A stretch of DNA of 64,000 nt from the NCBI GenBank assembly GCA_963556255.1, contig OY744604.1, forward strand, positions 96,392,261-96,456,260, given 5' to 3'. Shown here piece after piece: positions 1 through 63,896 of the stretch. This DNA is from Allolobophora icterica (Eukaryota > Annelida > Clitellata > Crassiclitellata > Lumbricidae). Numbering within the stretch: the stretch's first letter is position 1; each line of letters begins with the position of its first letter. The position numbers and the translations under genes are program-made. A model generated the notes under the pieces. It was not told the DNA's origin. It saw only the letters and a program-made list of their open reading frames with translations, and ran no database searches.

Positions 1-1001
1 TCTGTCCCTGTCGTTTCCAGTACCCACTCATTTGTTCTTTTTCCATCCATGATACTTTCAGCATCTGTCAATAAACTAAAATATCATCTACATATTTTCA
101 AGGTATAGTGCCACCACATCTAGAAGACATCATACCATGTACTTACAAGAACGTACAACCGCCTAAAAGGCATTAAGCTGACAGAACCTACTTCCTATAA
201 CATACACGTTTCAAAGGCGCTTATCGCTGGCCTGTTTTTATACTTTATTTAGAACAGGAAGTCTATCTCTAAGCAAATGCTGTTGAAATATATGGAGAAG
301 TCACCACCTGTGAACTCTTGCAAACACAGAGAACCCAACAAACGGAGTCCGATACTTCGCAGAAACTGACCACGTGTTAAGAACTGTGTAAAAATAAACT
401 CTGCCTTACAACGTTATCTTCAACTCCTCTTCCTTCCTGCTTCCTTTTCTTCTACTTAATCTATGCTTTTCCCTAACTATACCTCTACTTATAGGTAATT
501 TATCTATGTGGCTGTCAATTCACATGAACACAGTCCGAACACTTTTCAATTATTTCTTCTTTCAATTCAACACACAATAAAATATTAACTCAACAGAGAT
601 ATATCTTACACATTGCCCTCTACAGTTTTCAAATTTCAAATCGCCTCCATCAGCTTATTTCTTTTCACGCCCCACGTGCGACGCGCATACAACACCTGTA
701 CAACTAGACAATTAGATATGCAAGGCCGACTGCTCAACAACAGTTACTGTTCAGCCTTGCTCAAACATGGACCCATTAATTATACACACGCAACACTGCT
801 GTCAATAAATCGTTCAGACACGAATGCTAATTAAAACTAATCAACCTAAACTTCAACTTGAATCAGCATCAACGTTTTAAGAAATAATGTTTTAAAAAAC
901 TGATTCAGAATTAGTCGAAAGGAATCACGTGATCAGAGCTGACTGTTCAGAATTCAGTTAGTATGAAACAAAAAATGAGTCAATGTGTTATCTTTGTTCA
1001 G
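1..1001 (+). other. Calpain A intron sequence upstream of the first visible exon
   Basis: Non-coding; homologous by eye to the intron at 43772-44834 in gene B (shared blocks include the stretch around TTTCAATTATTTCTTC and CACGTGCGACGCG). It ends in a splice acceptor at 1000-1001. No gene or RNA was recognised; the small ORF at 613-834 is not shared as an ORF with the B copy. Confidence 0.7.
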
Positions 1002-26368
<25,367 letters not shown>

Positions 26369-27024
26369 AGATGACGATCTCGTCAGCGTCTCTTCATTTC
26401 GACAGTTGTGGTCATTTCGAAGTCTCCTTTCATCAGCTTTTCCTGAAACGGAGAGCGAGTCAGCCAAGTCCAAGAAACTAAAGCAAACTAGAACTGTAGT
26501 TTTGTACACTTTGTAGGTTTTCCTGATGAAACGATTTCTCCGATCATACAACATTTGTGATTTTAATATATTAAACTGTTCTAATTCAAAGGCTGTAGAA
26601 GGCCACATATTGAAAGGAAGGTCTCGTCAAAGCAGGCCCTACTGTCTCTAGAGGTAGAACTCTCAAAGTGTGCTAACCTACGTATATATATAATTCACAC
26701 GATGCACTGAGTCCGACAAGAATGATATGTTACATTATAATGCGTCTACTGATATAATACAGTACAGTTTTAATTTGATATTGTCCAACTTGTAAAGTTC
26801 AGAAGTGCTCTGCAAAACCAAGTAAACATTATTAAAAAAGTAAACAGACTGGAATATGCGAGCTTCAATTGAGATAGAAAGAGATGACCACAAATGTAAT
26901 TTATAAGATCTTTCTCGAGATAAGTTTGGTACACTTCTCTATGCAAGCGTTGCATATGACCTACCTTATGATGGTAATGATGTTGATATTAATAATGATA
27001 ATCCTAAACTTCACCGATGGCGCA

Positions 27025-27885
27025 TCACGGGATCCAGTCAAAATAGCCCGGTCAAAATAGCCCCGACGAAATAGCCCCGTCAAAATAGCCCAGGACAAAA
27101 TAGCTCCAGACGAAATAGCCCCGACAAAATAGCCCCGTACCGTTCGAAGAGCCTTGTTTATTCGAATCAACAGCACCTAGCCCGAAACGTGAATATTAGA
27201 ACTGCCTAATTAGTTGCTAATTAGTATGAAAGGGTTACGATAGACGTTACCTATATCTTGTTACGTAAATATTTAAAAAGCCATTGCGTGCTTTGTCGGG
27301 AATGCTTTAGATCAAGCCGTAATTTGTCAATTAGTAAATGTTAATTATTAGTTTACGGTGAAGTCACAGTTACGTAAATATTTAAAAAGCCATTGCGTTC
27401 TTTGGCGGCAACGCTTTAGATCTCTTTAGATCTGCCAGTGATTAGGATTAAATGACTTATTAGTCGAGCACCACATATGTATTAGTAGCTTATTTCGATG
27501 CTTATATACGCCTATACATTAACATTGACAATTTCTAAGATTGTAACGTAACTTAAATCAATTATTAGGCCTACGTCTTTTAGATTATTGCGCCTATAAA
27601 TTTTGATTTAGTAGCTTGTGTTACCTTCATGTTTCGAAGTTTTTTAAACATTGACATTGTCAATTATTAATATTTCTATAATATGTTACTCGCGTTTTTT
27701 TCCATTCATGTTTCGTTGATTTTATTAATATACATCTTCTCACCACTGTTCGTTGTCGGGGCGATATTTTTGGGGCTATTTCGTCGGGGCTATTTCGTCT
27801 TGAGCCATTTTGTCCTGGGCCATTTTGACGGGGCTATTTCGTCGGGGCTATTTTGACCGGGCTATTTTGACGGGGTGCCATGAGC
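27025..27885. mobile_element. MITE-like element with compound terminal inverted repeats, ~860 bp
   Basis: Both ends carry about 110 bp of repeated 14-15-bp units (GTCAAAATAGCCC and variants such as GACGAAATAGCCCCG) in opposite orientation. The middle is AT-rich with no ORF. The B-C spacer at the matching place (around 57795) continues without it, so it inserted only here. Superfamily unknown. Confidence 0.65.
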
Positions 27886-27899
27886 AGTGTTTAATCTAG

Positions 27900-28036
27900 A
27901 CGTCTTTTGGGGGGAAATTTCCCCCCCCCCAGGATTGAAGTTTCCCCCCCCAGAACTCAGCAATATTGTAAGGCAGACACCTTTTGGGGGGGAAATTCCC
28001 CCCCGAGAAACCTTGTTTTCCCCCCCCAGAACAGGG
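27900..28036. repeat. G-run/C-run direct repeat
   Basis: Two copies of a unit about 70 bp long, TTTTGGGGGG AAATT then runs of 7-10 C, with more C-runs. G and C runs lie a few bases apart and can pair into hairpins. It is absent from the matching B-C spacer. Confidence 0.65.
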
Positions 28037-29995
28037 GGACTAGATTACACACTGATGTATGAGCAGAGAAAGATAATCACGACCTCGTTGAATAAAGACA
28101 AAGTCAAGTCATTAAGGATTGATTTCGAGTAAGCTTATCGTGGATGGCCAGAGTCCGAGATTTTATAAACTCAACGTCACAATTAAAATCCAATCAGTGG
28201 TTACACGATGCGCGTAACCTTCGAGTGGTTCAGGAGAGGTGTCATATAAATCTCCAGGTACTTGTTATAGCAGCAATAAATTACAACTCATTTCTTAACC
28301 TACGTTTTATTCGAAGTACGTACAGCCAAATATCGGTTATTCGATACCCACGCGAGGCTTCCTCTCCAGTCGAGTTACTCTCTGTATACGCGTAGGCCGG
28401 ATAACCATACGCTTGCATGATTATATGAGGAATGAGGGTATTTATTAAGGACTGTGTAGTTATAAAATTCCGAAGACAACATAAACGCCAATAAATTACA
28501 TCAGATTTTACGCAGATATTAATATAAATTAGTAACTTCTATTGCGCCGGCGTCTCATGCACAAAGCATCAACCGATGGCACACCAAAACCAAGCCGTAA
28601 TCAGATCAATATCCAGATAAGCAACCTATGGTGGATATGGTATCTGGAAGGGTAAGTTTTAAAATGTATTATCCTACACAGGTATGTTAGTTTATGCTCA
28701 AATAAATTATGTATACGAATGGAATGGGAATGGGTTTGGAGATATAATTATGATGTTAATGTCAATATATTAGCGCTTGCAGATAATATTTTTAGCTGAT
28801 GGAGTGGCAAGAGAGCAGTTGGGGCTTAGAATCTCGGTCCTTTTCTCATGGATGTAAGGCTAGATTTATTAAGTGACACACAGTTCAATTTCAGGATTTA
28901 TGCTGTCTTCAACTGTCTTCTGCGCGTGTTGATCAAATACAATCCTACATGCAACGTGAAAGACCTTGGAGTAAATATTGGTATAATGTGGCGAAAATGT
29001 CGGGGCGCATTTGTCTTTGATTTTGTGACGCTATTGTCGGGGCGCTTTTGTCCTTGGCGCTTTTGACGGGTCACCGTTAACACGTGCGCAAGTATTCGCA
29101 AAAACATATACGCCAAGAACGAATCCAAGGGGTTCAGTGCTTTTGTTAAGTACTTAGTACGTATTGCTCAACATCTGGTTATCTCCGTCTGTCTCCTACC
29201 TGCATCGATTTATCAGTCGGAATATTTTCGATTGTTACAAATCACTGTTGGACAGCTCGACTGTACACCTTATCAATTTCGATACAATTGAGACGTAAAA
29301 ACTGAATTGCATTTGATATTGTAAGCGATTGTCAATTTATAGAATAGACTGCTTGACCTCAATATCTGCGCATCAAAAGGTGAGTCCTAGGAGGTGCAGT
29401 TGATATGACAGCCGAAAGATTACAAATCACAAGATGATTGCTCCTCCTAAGACAGTGCTAAGACGGTTTTAAAAATCTGAAAGTGTGTTATCTAATGTGC
29501 CTGAAATTTGTTACTGCCTGTCCTAAGATTGATTATAATTATAAAGCATGTGTTCGTATATAGGGCCTACGTGTAGAATTTTCCATTCAGTATCTCGTTG
29601 CCCGACGCCAAAGTGAATTAGGTAGCCTAAAGAACGTTTAAACCCGTTAAGCCTGTTAATTTAAGCCCTTTATTTTAAAGTGAAGCCAGTTCTTTTAATA
29701 CCGTTAGTTTAAACACGGGGAATATCGTTGAGGTTTGTTTTATTTAAGTTGTACGCATCGAAACGGTCACTGTTTATTTTATCCACCATTCGGAAAGTAA
29801 AGGTCAGAAGAGTGACGTCATTGGTCATGAATATTGATTAGTTGAAGCGGCCAGTGGCGTAACATGCAAATTTCACGCCGTTGCGATAGGGTTTAATATT
29901 ATATATTAATTTTAACACGACTCGTGAGTCGAGTCTAGTTCCGTTAGGGTCTTTGGTTTCAAAGCTACCCAGAAGGTATCCAGGTGGGTCCATAG

Positions 29996-30255
29996 AGTAG
30001 GCCTAGTGGTTACATCACTGGCGTGAAGAGCAAGCGGTAGCGGGATCGCTTCCCGCTACCTCCCCAAATTTAGGTCCACTCAGCCTTTCATAACCGAGAT
30101 GGCGCGTTTGATAAAATGAGATGTAGGACGCGATGGGCGCCTTGTATGGCTGCCGTGTACAGTTAAATTCGATTCCTGTAATAACTTGTGATCATCCGTT
30201 CATACTGATTTGTAATCATACTGCGTAATTGTCAGTTTGAAGATATTAAACGAAG

Positions 30256-30330
<75 letters not shown>

Positions 30331-30335
30331 AGCTG
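29996..30335 (+). repeat. tRNA-derived SINE copy ending in (ATT)n
   Basis: A-box-like TAGTGGTTACA near 30005, degraded B-box region, 3' part GGCTGCCGTGTACAGTTAAAT ... TACTGCGTAATTGTCAGTTTG and an (ATT)n tail (30257-30330). The 3' part matches 42495-42700 and 53775-53965, defining one family. The B-C spacer keeps only the head (60160-60214). Confidence 0.65.
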
Positions 30336-30984
30336 TGTTTCTGTATGAAGAAATTTCTTTTAAGGACAACAAATTAATAAACACATTATATTCGCATGCA
30401 CACATATGTATACATATATATATATAATTATGCATGTTAATATATTTACATATATTTGCATAGCTACGGACACACACAAACGCACTTAATTATATTTAAT
30501 TACAAATAATAAATACATTTGCCCGCACTGTGTCATCACGTATTTTGCCTGGTTTTGTGACGCCGTTTAGGTCAGAGCTGAAACGTCATTTGTTTTGATT
30601 TGTTTCCTCTCTCCTGTTGCCTTAAATATTGGGAGGATCAAGACGCTCGTCATTCAGACGATTGCCGTCGGCTGTGGAGCGATCTTTCGTTCATACTCGG
30701 CCGTGGCAGTTCCGCCGTGAACCCAACTTTCACTGCTGACGAATACGTGCACTAATTGGACGGAAAAGTCGCTGATGCCCGACGTCCTACGGCGGGCTTG
30801 CCTCCACCAGTACCATCTGGATGGTTTTAGATTATTGACCTCCTCGCGACCTTTCTTCTTCTTGAGTTCGAAGACGAGTTGCTCCTATTCCTATTGGTGC
30901 TTTGCAGGACCTCACTGCCTGAAGGGCATTTACCATGACCTTATCTCAAGAGGCCAGAACTGGATTCTAGTGACATCAATTATA

Positions 30985-33378
<2,394 letters not shown>

Positions 33379-33417
33379 ACGGCCGCGTAACGGCGCCATA
33401 TAAATTGTCGTAATTAT

Positions 33418-33446
33418 TATTATTATTTTTTTTTTATTATTGGACA

Positions 33447-33534
<88 letters not shown>

Positions 33535-33540
33535 GTGGTA
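33418..33540. repeat. (TTA)n microsatellite upstream of calpain B exon 1
   Basis: About 30 TTA units ending roughly 65 bp before the first coding ATG; matching array at 61741-61838 upstream of calpain C. Confidence 0.95.
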
Positions 33541-33604
33541 GTAGTAATGGAAATAAAAAATTTCCGCCCTATAAATTCGATGTTGTATTCCAGGAGAAGT
33601 TGCA

Positions 33605-54943
<21,339 letters not shown>

Positions 54944-55424
54944 AGATGACGATCTCTTCAGCGTCGCTTCATTTCGACAGTTGTCATTTCGCGATCTCGT
55001 TTCATCAGTTATTCCTGAAACGGAGAGCGAGTAAGCCAAGTCCAAGAAACTGAAAGAAACTAGAACTGTAGTTTTGTACACGTTATAGGTTTTCCTGATG
55101 AAACGCTTTCTCCGATCATACAACATTTGTGACTTTAATATATTAAACTGTTCTAATTCAAAGGCTGTAGAAGGCCACATATTGAAAGAAAGGTCTCGTC
55201 AAAGCAGGCCCTACTGTCTCTAGAGGTAGAACTCTCAAAGTGTGCTAACCTACGTATATATATAATTCACACGATGCACTGAGTCCGACAAGAATGATTT
55301 GTTACATTATAATGCGTCTACTGATATAATACAGTACAGTTTTAATTTGATATTGTCCAACTTAGAAAGTTCAGAAGTGCTCTGCAAAGCCAGGCAAACA
55401 TTAAAACATATATATTACGTACGC

Positions 55425-55797
55425 AAAAATTTCTTCCCCACACCCCCCTGCGTACGTACGCTTGACGCGCACCCCCCCCCCCAGAAGACCAGCCGCAGAA
55501 AGTGTCTCTCTGCACCTTAGGCCAGATTGAAGGATGAGTGAGGGCCAATATAGACAAATTATAGGTGTCTCGTTCACAGCACAGAATAACTGCACATGAC
55601 TTTTATATAATGTAATAAAATGCCATCGGACGACTATAGGACAATACAGAGTTATAAATAGGCTAATGTGGACGTCATAATTAGAAATTTATTTTGCGTA
55701 CGCACACATTTCCCCCCCTCCCCCCCGTCCGCACCCGTACGCAAAATCGCCAAAATCTGACCCCCCTCTTTGCGTACGTAATATGTGGATGGCCCCA
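55425..55797. mobile_element. MITE-like repeat with TTACGTACGCAAA ends (copy 2)
   Basis: Left TATATTACGTACGCAAAAAT, right TTTGCGTACGTAATATGTGG: inverted ends. The body is the reverse complement of 37370-37750. The A-B spacer at 26835 lacks it. C-runs of 8-10 near both ends. Confidence 0.7.
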
Positions 55798-55856
55798 AAG
55801 TAAACAGACTGAAAGGATCGAGATTCAATTTAGACAAAGAGATGACCACAAATGTA

Positions 55857-56102
55857 CAGGGTGGGCCAAAAAGTAACCCCTATTTTTTGTTGCGTTGCTT
55901 GTTGTTGGACCATCAAAAAACTGTGGGTGGACTCAGTAAAAGTGATATAACTTTGGTTCTGTTTGAAATATTTTGGTGAAATTTGGCTTTTATACGTAAA
56001 TATGAATTACTTTTAAGCCAGTTAAACGTTATTTAAGAATTCTTACTTTTGGCAGAAGTATAAGCAACAAACTGCAGGGGTCACTTTTTATGGCCCACCC
56101 TG
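55857..56102. mobile_element. Tc1/mariner-type MITE, 246 bp
   Basis: Termini CAGGGTGGGCCAAAAAGTAA and its inverted counterpart ending TATGGCCCACCCTG, flanked by TA on both sides. The A-B spacer has the uninterrupted AAATGTAATTTAT, the empty TA site. No transposase. Confidence 0.85.
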
Positions 56103-56649
56103 TACATGAGGAGTGCCAGTTTGAAGCTCAGATACAGACACGGATGCAGCCAGAGTAGGAAACTAACACCACCGCGTGGAGACCATTTCTTCCGTCGTGA
56201 TTTCATTGCTTTAGGTCGGAAGAGCCTCTGATGAGTCTGTGTTTAAGTGGCGCTATATGAATTTGAAATTACAGTTACAATAGATCAATTGACGGAGCCC
56301 AGATCGACAGCGCAGTGGCCACAGATCCGGCAGACTCATCGATTCCGTACAATGCTTGACGTCTTTATATGCATGCCGAGGAGCATGGGGTGGAAATGAA
56401 TGGGGTAGAGTGGGGTTTAGGAGAAACGCATGCTTGCTTTGTGAATGGCAATTGAATTGCGGAGAGAGAGTGCGAGTGTGGAGTGAATTAAAGAGCGAGT
56501 TAAAGAGTGATACAGAGACAGACGGACGGAGACAGAGAGACAGACAGAGAGACAGACAGACAAAGACATTGCTTCATAATGTTTGTAGGTCGAGATCGGA
56601 TTGTTTTCCAATGACGAGTTGTAATCGACCGACCGAGAATCGGAGAAGC

Positions 56650-56995
56650 AAGAAGGGAAGCTGATAGGATGAAGAAGTGAAAAAAGAGGGGAAAGGGATG
56701 GAGGATAGGATGAAGAAGTGGAAAAAGAGGAAAAGGGATGGAGGATAGGATGAAGAAGTGGAAAAAGAGGGAAAAGGGATGGAGGATAGGATGAAGAAGT
56801 GGAAAAAGAGGGAACAGGGATGCAGGATAGGATGAAGAAGTGGAAAAGAGGGAAAAGGGATGGAGGATAGGATGAAGAAGTGGGAAAAGAGGGTAAAGGG
56901 ATGGAGAATTGGATGAAGAATTGGAAAAAGAGGGAAAAGAATGGAGGATAGGATGAAGAAGTGGAAAAAGAGGGAAAATGGATGGAGTAAGTGGA
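56650..56995 (+). repeat. ~41-bp minisatellite
   Basis: About eight units of GGATGGAGGATAGGATGAAG followed by AAGTGGAAAAAGAGGGAAAAG, with small length changes. Purine-only on the plus strand for over 300 bp. Not present in the A-B spacer. Confidence 0.9.
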
Positions 56996-57329
56996 GGGAA
57001 GGTTCTCTTTCAGTCTCTGTCTGTCTTTGTCTCGCTTTCTGTCATTTTCCTTATATATTCATTTGTCTCTCTCCTTCAATGGATGCTCGTTGTAGCGCGC
57101 ACATTTTCATGAACGGATCGCAAATCAAAAATGCAATTACAATGGTAAGGATCTTAGTGGCAAGTAAGCAATCCAATTCTCGAGTAATTTTAGTTTTTAG
57201 TTGTCCAAAAAATTATTAATTTCAGCGCTGTAAAAAGTATGCAACGCTTGCATAGAGAAGTGCACAAAACTTATCTCGAGAAAGGAAAAGCAGTTTGAAG
57301 TAAAACGAGGGGTGAAGCGCAAGTCTAAC

Positions 57330-57425
57330 AATTGTAGCATCGTAAAGGCTATTGCGGAGAGCTGCTTCTGAGTAGGCAATATGAAGAGGCGCTATATAAA
57401 TTAGCAGTACAAAATAAATAAACAC
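57330..57425 (+). repeat. Short LINE/SINE tail fragment
   Basis: GCTGCTTCTGAGTAGGCAATAT then GAAGAGGCGCTATATAAATT and an AAATAAATAAA tail, similar to the tails at 4225-4325 and (reversed) 47868-47940. Confidence 0.5.
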
Positions 57426-60213
57426 AAATAAAATACTTGTGGTAAGCATTTTACGAAACGAAGCATCATGTAGTAGCAGCGTAACCAGGTATCCTGTAAG
57501 TACAACCATAGGCCTATCCAAAACGCTGTCCATTCGCTGATGGAATTCATTCGAGTCGGTTGGCCCTGTGACGATTTGAAGTTGAAAATAATCCCATATT
57601 TCCTGAGCCTTCAGCAACGCTGGAATATCTGCATTGTCAGTCTTACGTTTCACCCCTTGTTTTATTTCAAACAGTTTTTTTCTTTCTCGAGATAAGTTTG
57701 GTACACTTCTCTATGCAAGCGTTGCATATGACCTACCTTATAATGGTAATGATGTTGATATCAATAATGATAATCCTAGGCTTCCCCGATGACCCATCAC
57801 AATTCAGCCGCAGTCCGGTCAATACTCCTACCCAGAAAGTCCGTCTGCCGAAGCAGAGAGGCAACCTGTGGTGGATAATACAAACTGAGAAGGCGATGAT
57901 GTGTAACAACGTGAGCAATGTGGTGTAACTTAATGGAATCGCTAATTGTAATAATATAATTACTCACTTCTATGGCGCTGATGCCTAATACACAATGCTT
58001 CAAAACCAAACCGAAATCAGTTCAATGTCCGAAAGTAATAATCATGTTTGGCTAAGACAGAGAGATAGCTTCTTCAGGATATGCAATTTGAGAAAGGTAA
58101 GCCTTAAGTTAAAAAAGAAATTACACAAGTGATTGAACAGAACGCACAGAAACAGTGAGAGGGAGTTCCCAAAAAGCAGGACCAGAAACCGAAAACTCTC
58201 CTTCACCGAGAACAGTTCTTGTTTCATGTATGTGCAGAGAGAGATAATCACGACCTCGTTGAATAAAGACAAAGTTTAGGCATTAAGGACTGATTTCTAG
58301 TGTCGTGGATGGCCAGAGTCCACGGTTTTATAAACTCAACGTCACAATTTAAATCCAATCAGTGGTTATACGTTGCGCTTAACCTTCGAGTGGTTCAGGA
58401 GAGGTGTCATATAAATCTCCAGGTACTTGTTTAAGCAGCAATAAATTGCAACTCATTTTTTAACCTACTTTTTACTCGAAGTACGTACAGCCAAACATCA
58501 GTTATGTAATACCCACGCGAGGCTCCCTCGCCACCCGAGTAATCTCTGTATACGCGTAGTCCGGAAAAAAATACGCTTGTATGATTATATGAGGAATGAG
58601 GGTATTTATTAGGGACTACATATAGTTATAAAACTCCGAAGACAACATAAACGCCTATAGATTACATCAGATTTTACACAGATATTAATATTAATTAGTA
58701 ACTTCTATTTTGCCGGCGTCTCATGCACAAAACATCAACCGATGGCACACCAAAACCAAACCGTAATCAGGTCAATATCCAGATAAGCAACCTTTGGTGG
58801 ATATGGTATCTGGAAGGGTAAGTTTTAAAATGTATTATCCTACACAGGTATGTTATTTTATGCTCAAATATGTATAGGAATGGAATAGGAATGAGTATGG
58901 AGATATATGATAGTTAATGTCAATATATTAGCGCTTGCAGATAATATTTTTAGCTGATGGAGTGGCAAGAGAGCAGTTTGGGCTTAGAATCTCTGTCCTT
59001 TTCTCATGGATGTAGGGCTAGATTTATTAATGACACACAGTTCAATTTCAGGATTTATGTTGTCTTCAACTGTCTTCTGCGCGTGTTGATCAAATACAAT
59101 CCTACATGCAACGTGTAACCACTTGGAGTAAATATTGGTATTATGTGGCGCAAATGTCGGGCCGCATTTGTCTGTGATTTTTTGACGCATTTGTCGAGGC
59201 GCTTTTGTCCTTGGCGCTTTTGACGGGTCACCGTTAACTCGTGCGCAAGTATTCGCAAAAACATGTACGCCAAGAACGAATCCAAGGGGTTCAGTGCTTT
59301 TGTTAAGTACTTAGTACGTATTGCTCAACATCTGGTTATCTCCGTGTGTCTCCTACCTGCATCGATTTATCAGTCGGAATATTTTCGATTGTTACAAATC
59401 ACTGTTGGACAGCTCGACTGTACACCTTATCAATTTCGATACAATTGAGACGTAAAAACTGAATTGCATTTGATATTGTAAGCGATTGTCAATTTATAGA
59501 ATAGACTGCTTGACCTCATTATCTGCGCATCAAAAGGTGAGTCCTAGGAGGTGCAGTTGATATGACAGCCGAAAGATTACTAATCACAAGATGATTGCTC
59601 CTCCTAAGACAGTGCTAAGACGGTTTTAAAAATCTGAAAGTGTGTTATCTAATGTGCCTGAAATTTGTTACTGCCTGTCCTAAGATTGATTATAAAGCAT
59701 GTGTTCGTATATAGGGCCTACGTGTAGAATTTTCCATTCAGTATCTCGTTGCCCGACGCCAAAGTGAATTAGGTAGCCTAAAGAACGTTTAAACCCGTTA
59801 AACCTGTTAATTTAAGTCCTTTATTTTAAAGTGAAGCCAGTTCTTTTAATACCGTTAGTTTAAACACGGGGAATATCGTTGAGGTTTGTTTTATTTAAGT
59901 TGTACGCATCGAAACGGTCACTGTTTATTTTATCCACCATTCGGAAAGTAAAGGTCAGAAGAGTAACGTCATTGGTCATGAATATTGATTAGTTGGAGCG
60001 GCCAATGGCGTAACATGCAAATTTCACGCCGTTGCGATAGGGTTTAATATTATATATTAATTTTAACACGACTCGTGAGCGAGTCTAGTTCCGTTAGGGT
60101 CTTTGGTTTCAAAGCTACCCAGAAGGTATCCAGGTAAGCTCACCTATCCGGGTGGGTCCATAGAGTAGGCCTAGTGGTTACATCACTGGCGTGAAGAGCA
60201 AGAGGTAGCGGGA

Positions 60214-61705
<1,492 letters not shown>

Positions 61706-61738
61706 GGCCGCGTAACGGCGCCATATAAATTGTCGTAA

Positions 61739-61740
<2 letters not shown>

Positions 61741-61837
<97 letters not shown>

Positions 61838-61838
61838 G
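61741..61838. repeat. (ATT)n microsatellite upstream of calpain C exon 1
   Basis: About 32 ATT units, 70 bp before the first coding ATG. Confidence 0.95.
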
Positions 61839-61906
61839 TGGTAGTAGTAATGGAAATAACAATTTTCGCTCTATAAATTCGATGTTGTATTCCAGGCGGA
61901 GTTGCA

Positions 61907-63650
61907 ATGAGTACTACGATTTGCTACGAAGAAACCAGTAGAGACGGTGTGAAGACGGTTCGCTATGAAGTAACGAGAGATGGTGTGAAGACGGTTCGCT
62001 ATGCTCAGGGCTGTAGAAACCCTGAGCAGGACAGAAAGCCACCGCCCAAAGTAGCCCACATCATCAGCCAGGACTATGAGGACATCAAGAGGGAGTGTCT
62101 GGCCCAGGGAGCTCTCTGGGAGGATCCCAGCTTCCCTGCCACGGATAAGTCCATCTATCCAAGCGGCCGTCACTCGAAACCCTTCGAATGGCGCAGACCA
62201 GGGGTGAGTAGGATGACGAAGAAGGAGTTATAGATCGAGTTGGACAGTTGAACTAGAGCATAGGCTTCATCGTAAGCATGTGTGTATGAATGTGTGTATA
62301 AATGAGTGTATATATGTGAGTATCTCTATCTATTTGTGTTTAAATATGTATGTAAGCATAGGATTGAACTGCTGGACTGCAGTGCGAAATAGGACGAGAA
62401 ACGAATGTTAATAGCAGAATTGAGTTGCAGCCTGAAAGACTGCAGGATTTTCAAGACAGCAGAAGATTGGAAATGAAGACCTGAGATAATTCTTAGCTAT
62501 CCAAACAATTCCAATAGGTTTCAATGTAAACGAAACAAACGAAGACAAAGAATGCGCTGGATAGACAATGCAACTGAGGAAATGAAGACCTGGACTAACA
62601 TTCAGCATGGCACTGGACTTGACAAAGGACGCTGGAGACCATTTTATTCGTACCCATCGCCGCCAAATGGCTCAGTCGTCAGGAACTGATGATGATAATG
62701 ATGATGCATACATGTATCCATGTATGAAGACACTGACTATAGCAACTTTGGTACCTCTGAAAAGCGTTGCACAACTGGCTATCTAGCAATTCGAAAGCGA
62801 CCTTTAGAACTAGGTGTGAAAGAAGAGTTAAGTGTTGTTGCTACGCATAAATCACTAATAACATCGTGTTGTCTATTTATAGGATTTATGCAACGACCCT
62901 CAAATGTCTGTCGACGGATTTCAGAGATCTGACGTCAAACAAGGAGAACTTGGTAAGTCTTGGATATCACAAGTCGCTGACGGGCCACTTATCCTTATCG
63001 TCGTGTTTGCGTAACTGATTGACGAACTGATGGCTGGTATCAAGTCTGTCGTTAACTGTAGGATTTATAATCTTAGAGGCTTCAGGGTTAAGACGACACA
63101 ACTCAAGGACCAGGTCTTTAATCGTAATCGTAAGCGTAATCTCCAAACTTCTAAAGCGCCACTCCAAGGCCATGTACAGAGCACCAGCCTATTCACGACC
63201 GCTAGTCTAGTCTAGTTAATCTGAATAAATACGTAATAAATAAATAAATCTTGCCTCATCGCAACCAATCACAAACGGCTCGCTTTCTCCTTCGGCAGGA
63301 TTCGGTTAAAACTGTATACTGATAAATACTGAACTGTTTTGTTACGGTTGAGTCTCGTTCGCTAAGAATCCTTCAACATTTCTTCCAGGGAACTGTTGGT
63401 TCCTCGCTGCGATTGCTTCGCTGTGTTCAACTAACGACGAGGACCTCTTCCACCAAGTCGTTCCACGGGACAACCGCTTCGGCAGGGAATACGCTGGGGT
63501 CTTTCACTTCAAGATCTGGCGATACGGAGAGTGGGTGGACGTGGTCGTAGATGACCAACTGCCCACTCTCGAAGGACGCCAACTCATCTTTGTCCACTCG
63601 CCCCACGCCAACGAGTTCTGGGCAGCGCTGCTCGAAAAAGCCTACGCCAA
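61907..63650 (+). CDS. Calpain gene C, 5' part (first three coding exons; continues past the window)
   Basis: Third calpain of the tandem array. Exons 61907-62203 (297 nt), 62883-62952 (70 nt) and 63389-63650 (262 nt) match the first three exons of gene B in length, splice phase and nearly in sequence. Exon 1 gives [16 protein letters not shown] and the duplicated 12-residue N-terminal unit. Exon 3 holds the catalytic cysteine ([14 protein letters not shown]) and the start of the PC1 core ([12 protein letters not shown]). A visible protein difference from B is LEGRQLIF in place of RGGPQLVF after DDQLPT. The following intron begins with the same TAG/TAGCAG microsatellite as in B and runs off the window, so completeness cannot be judged. 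Confidence 0.93.
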
Positions 63651-63833
63651 GTAGTAACCTTAGACAAATATATAGCAAGTAGGAGCGATGAAGAAGACGA
63701 AAATATGATTACGACGATGATGATGACGATAGGGTGGCGGTAGTTGTAAAAGAAGTAGTATTTGTAGTAGTTTCAACAATAGTAATAGTATTAGCAGTAG
63801 TAGTAGCACCAGTGGTAGCGATAGTGATAGCGA

Positions 63834-63896
<63 letters not shown>

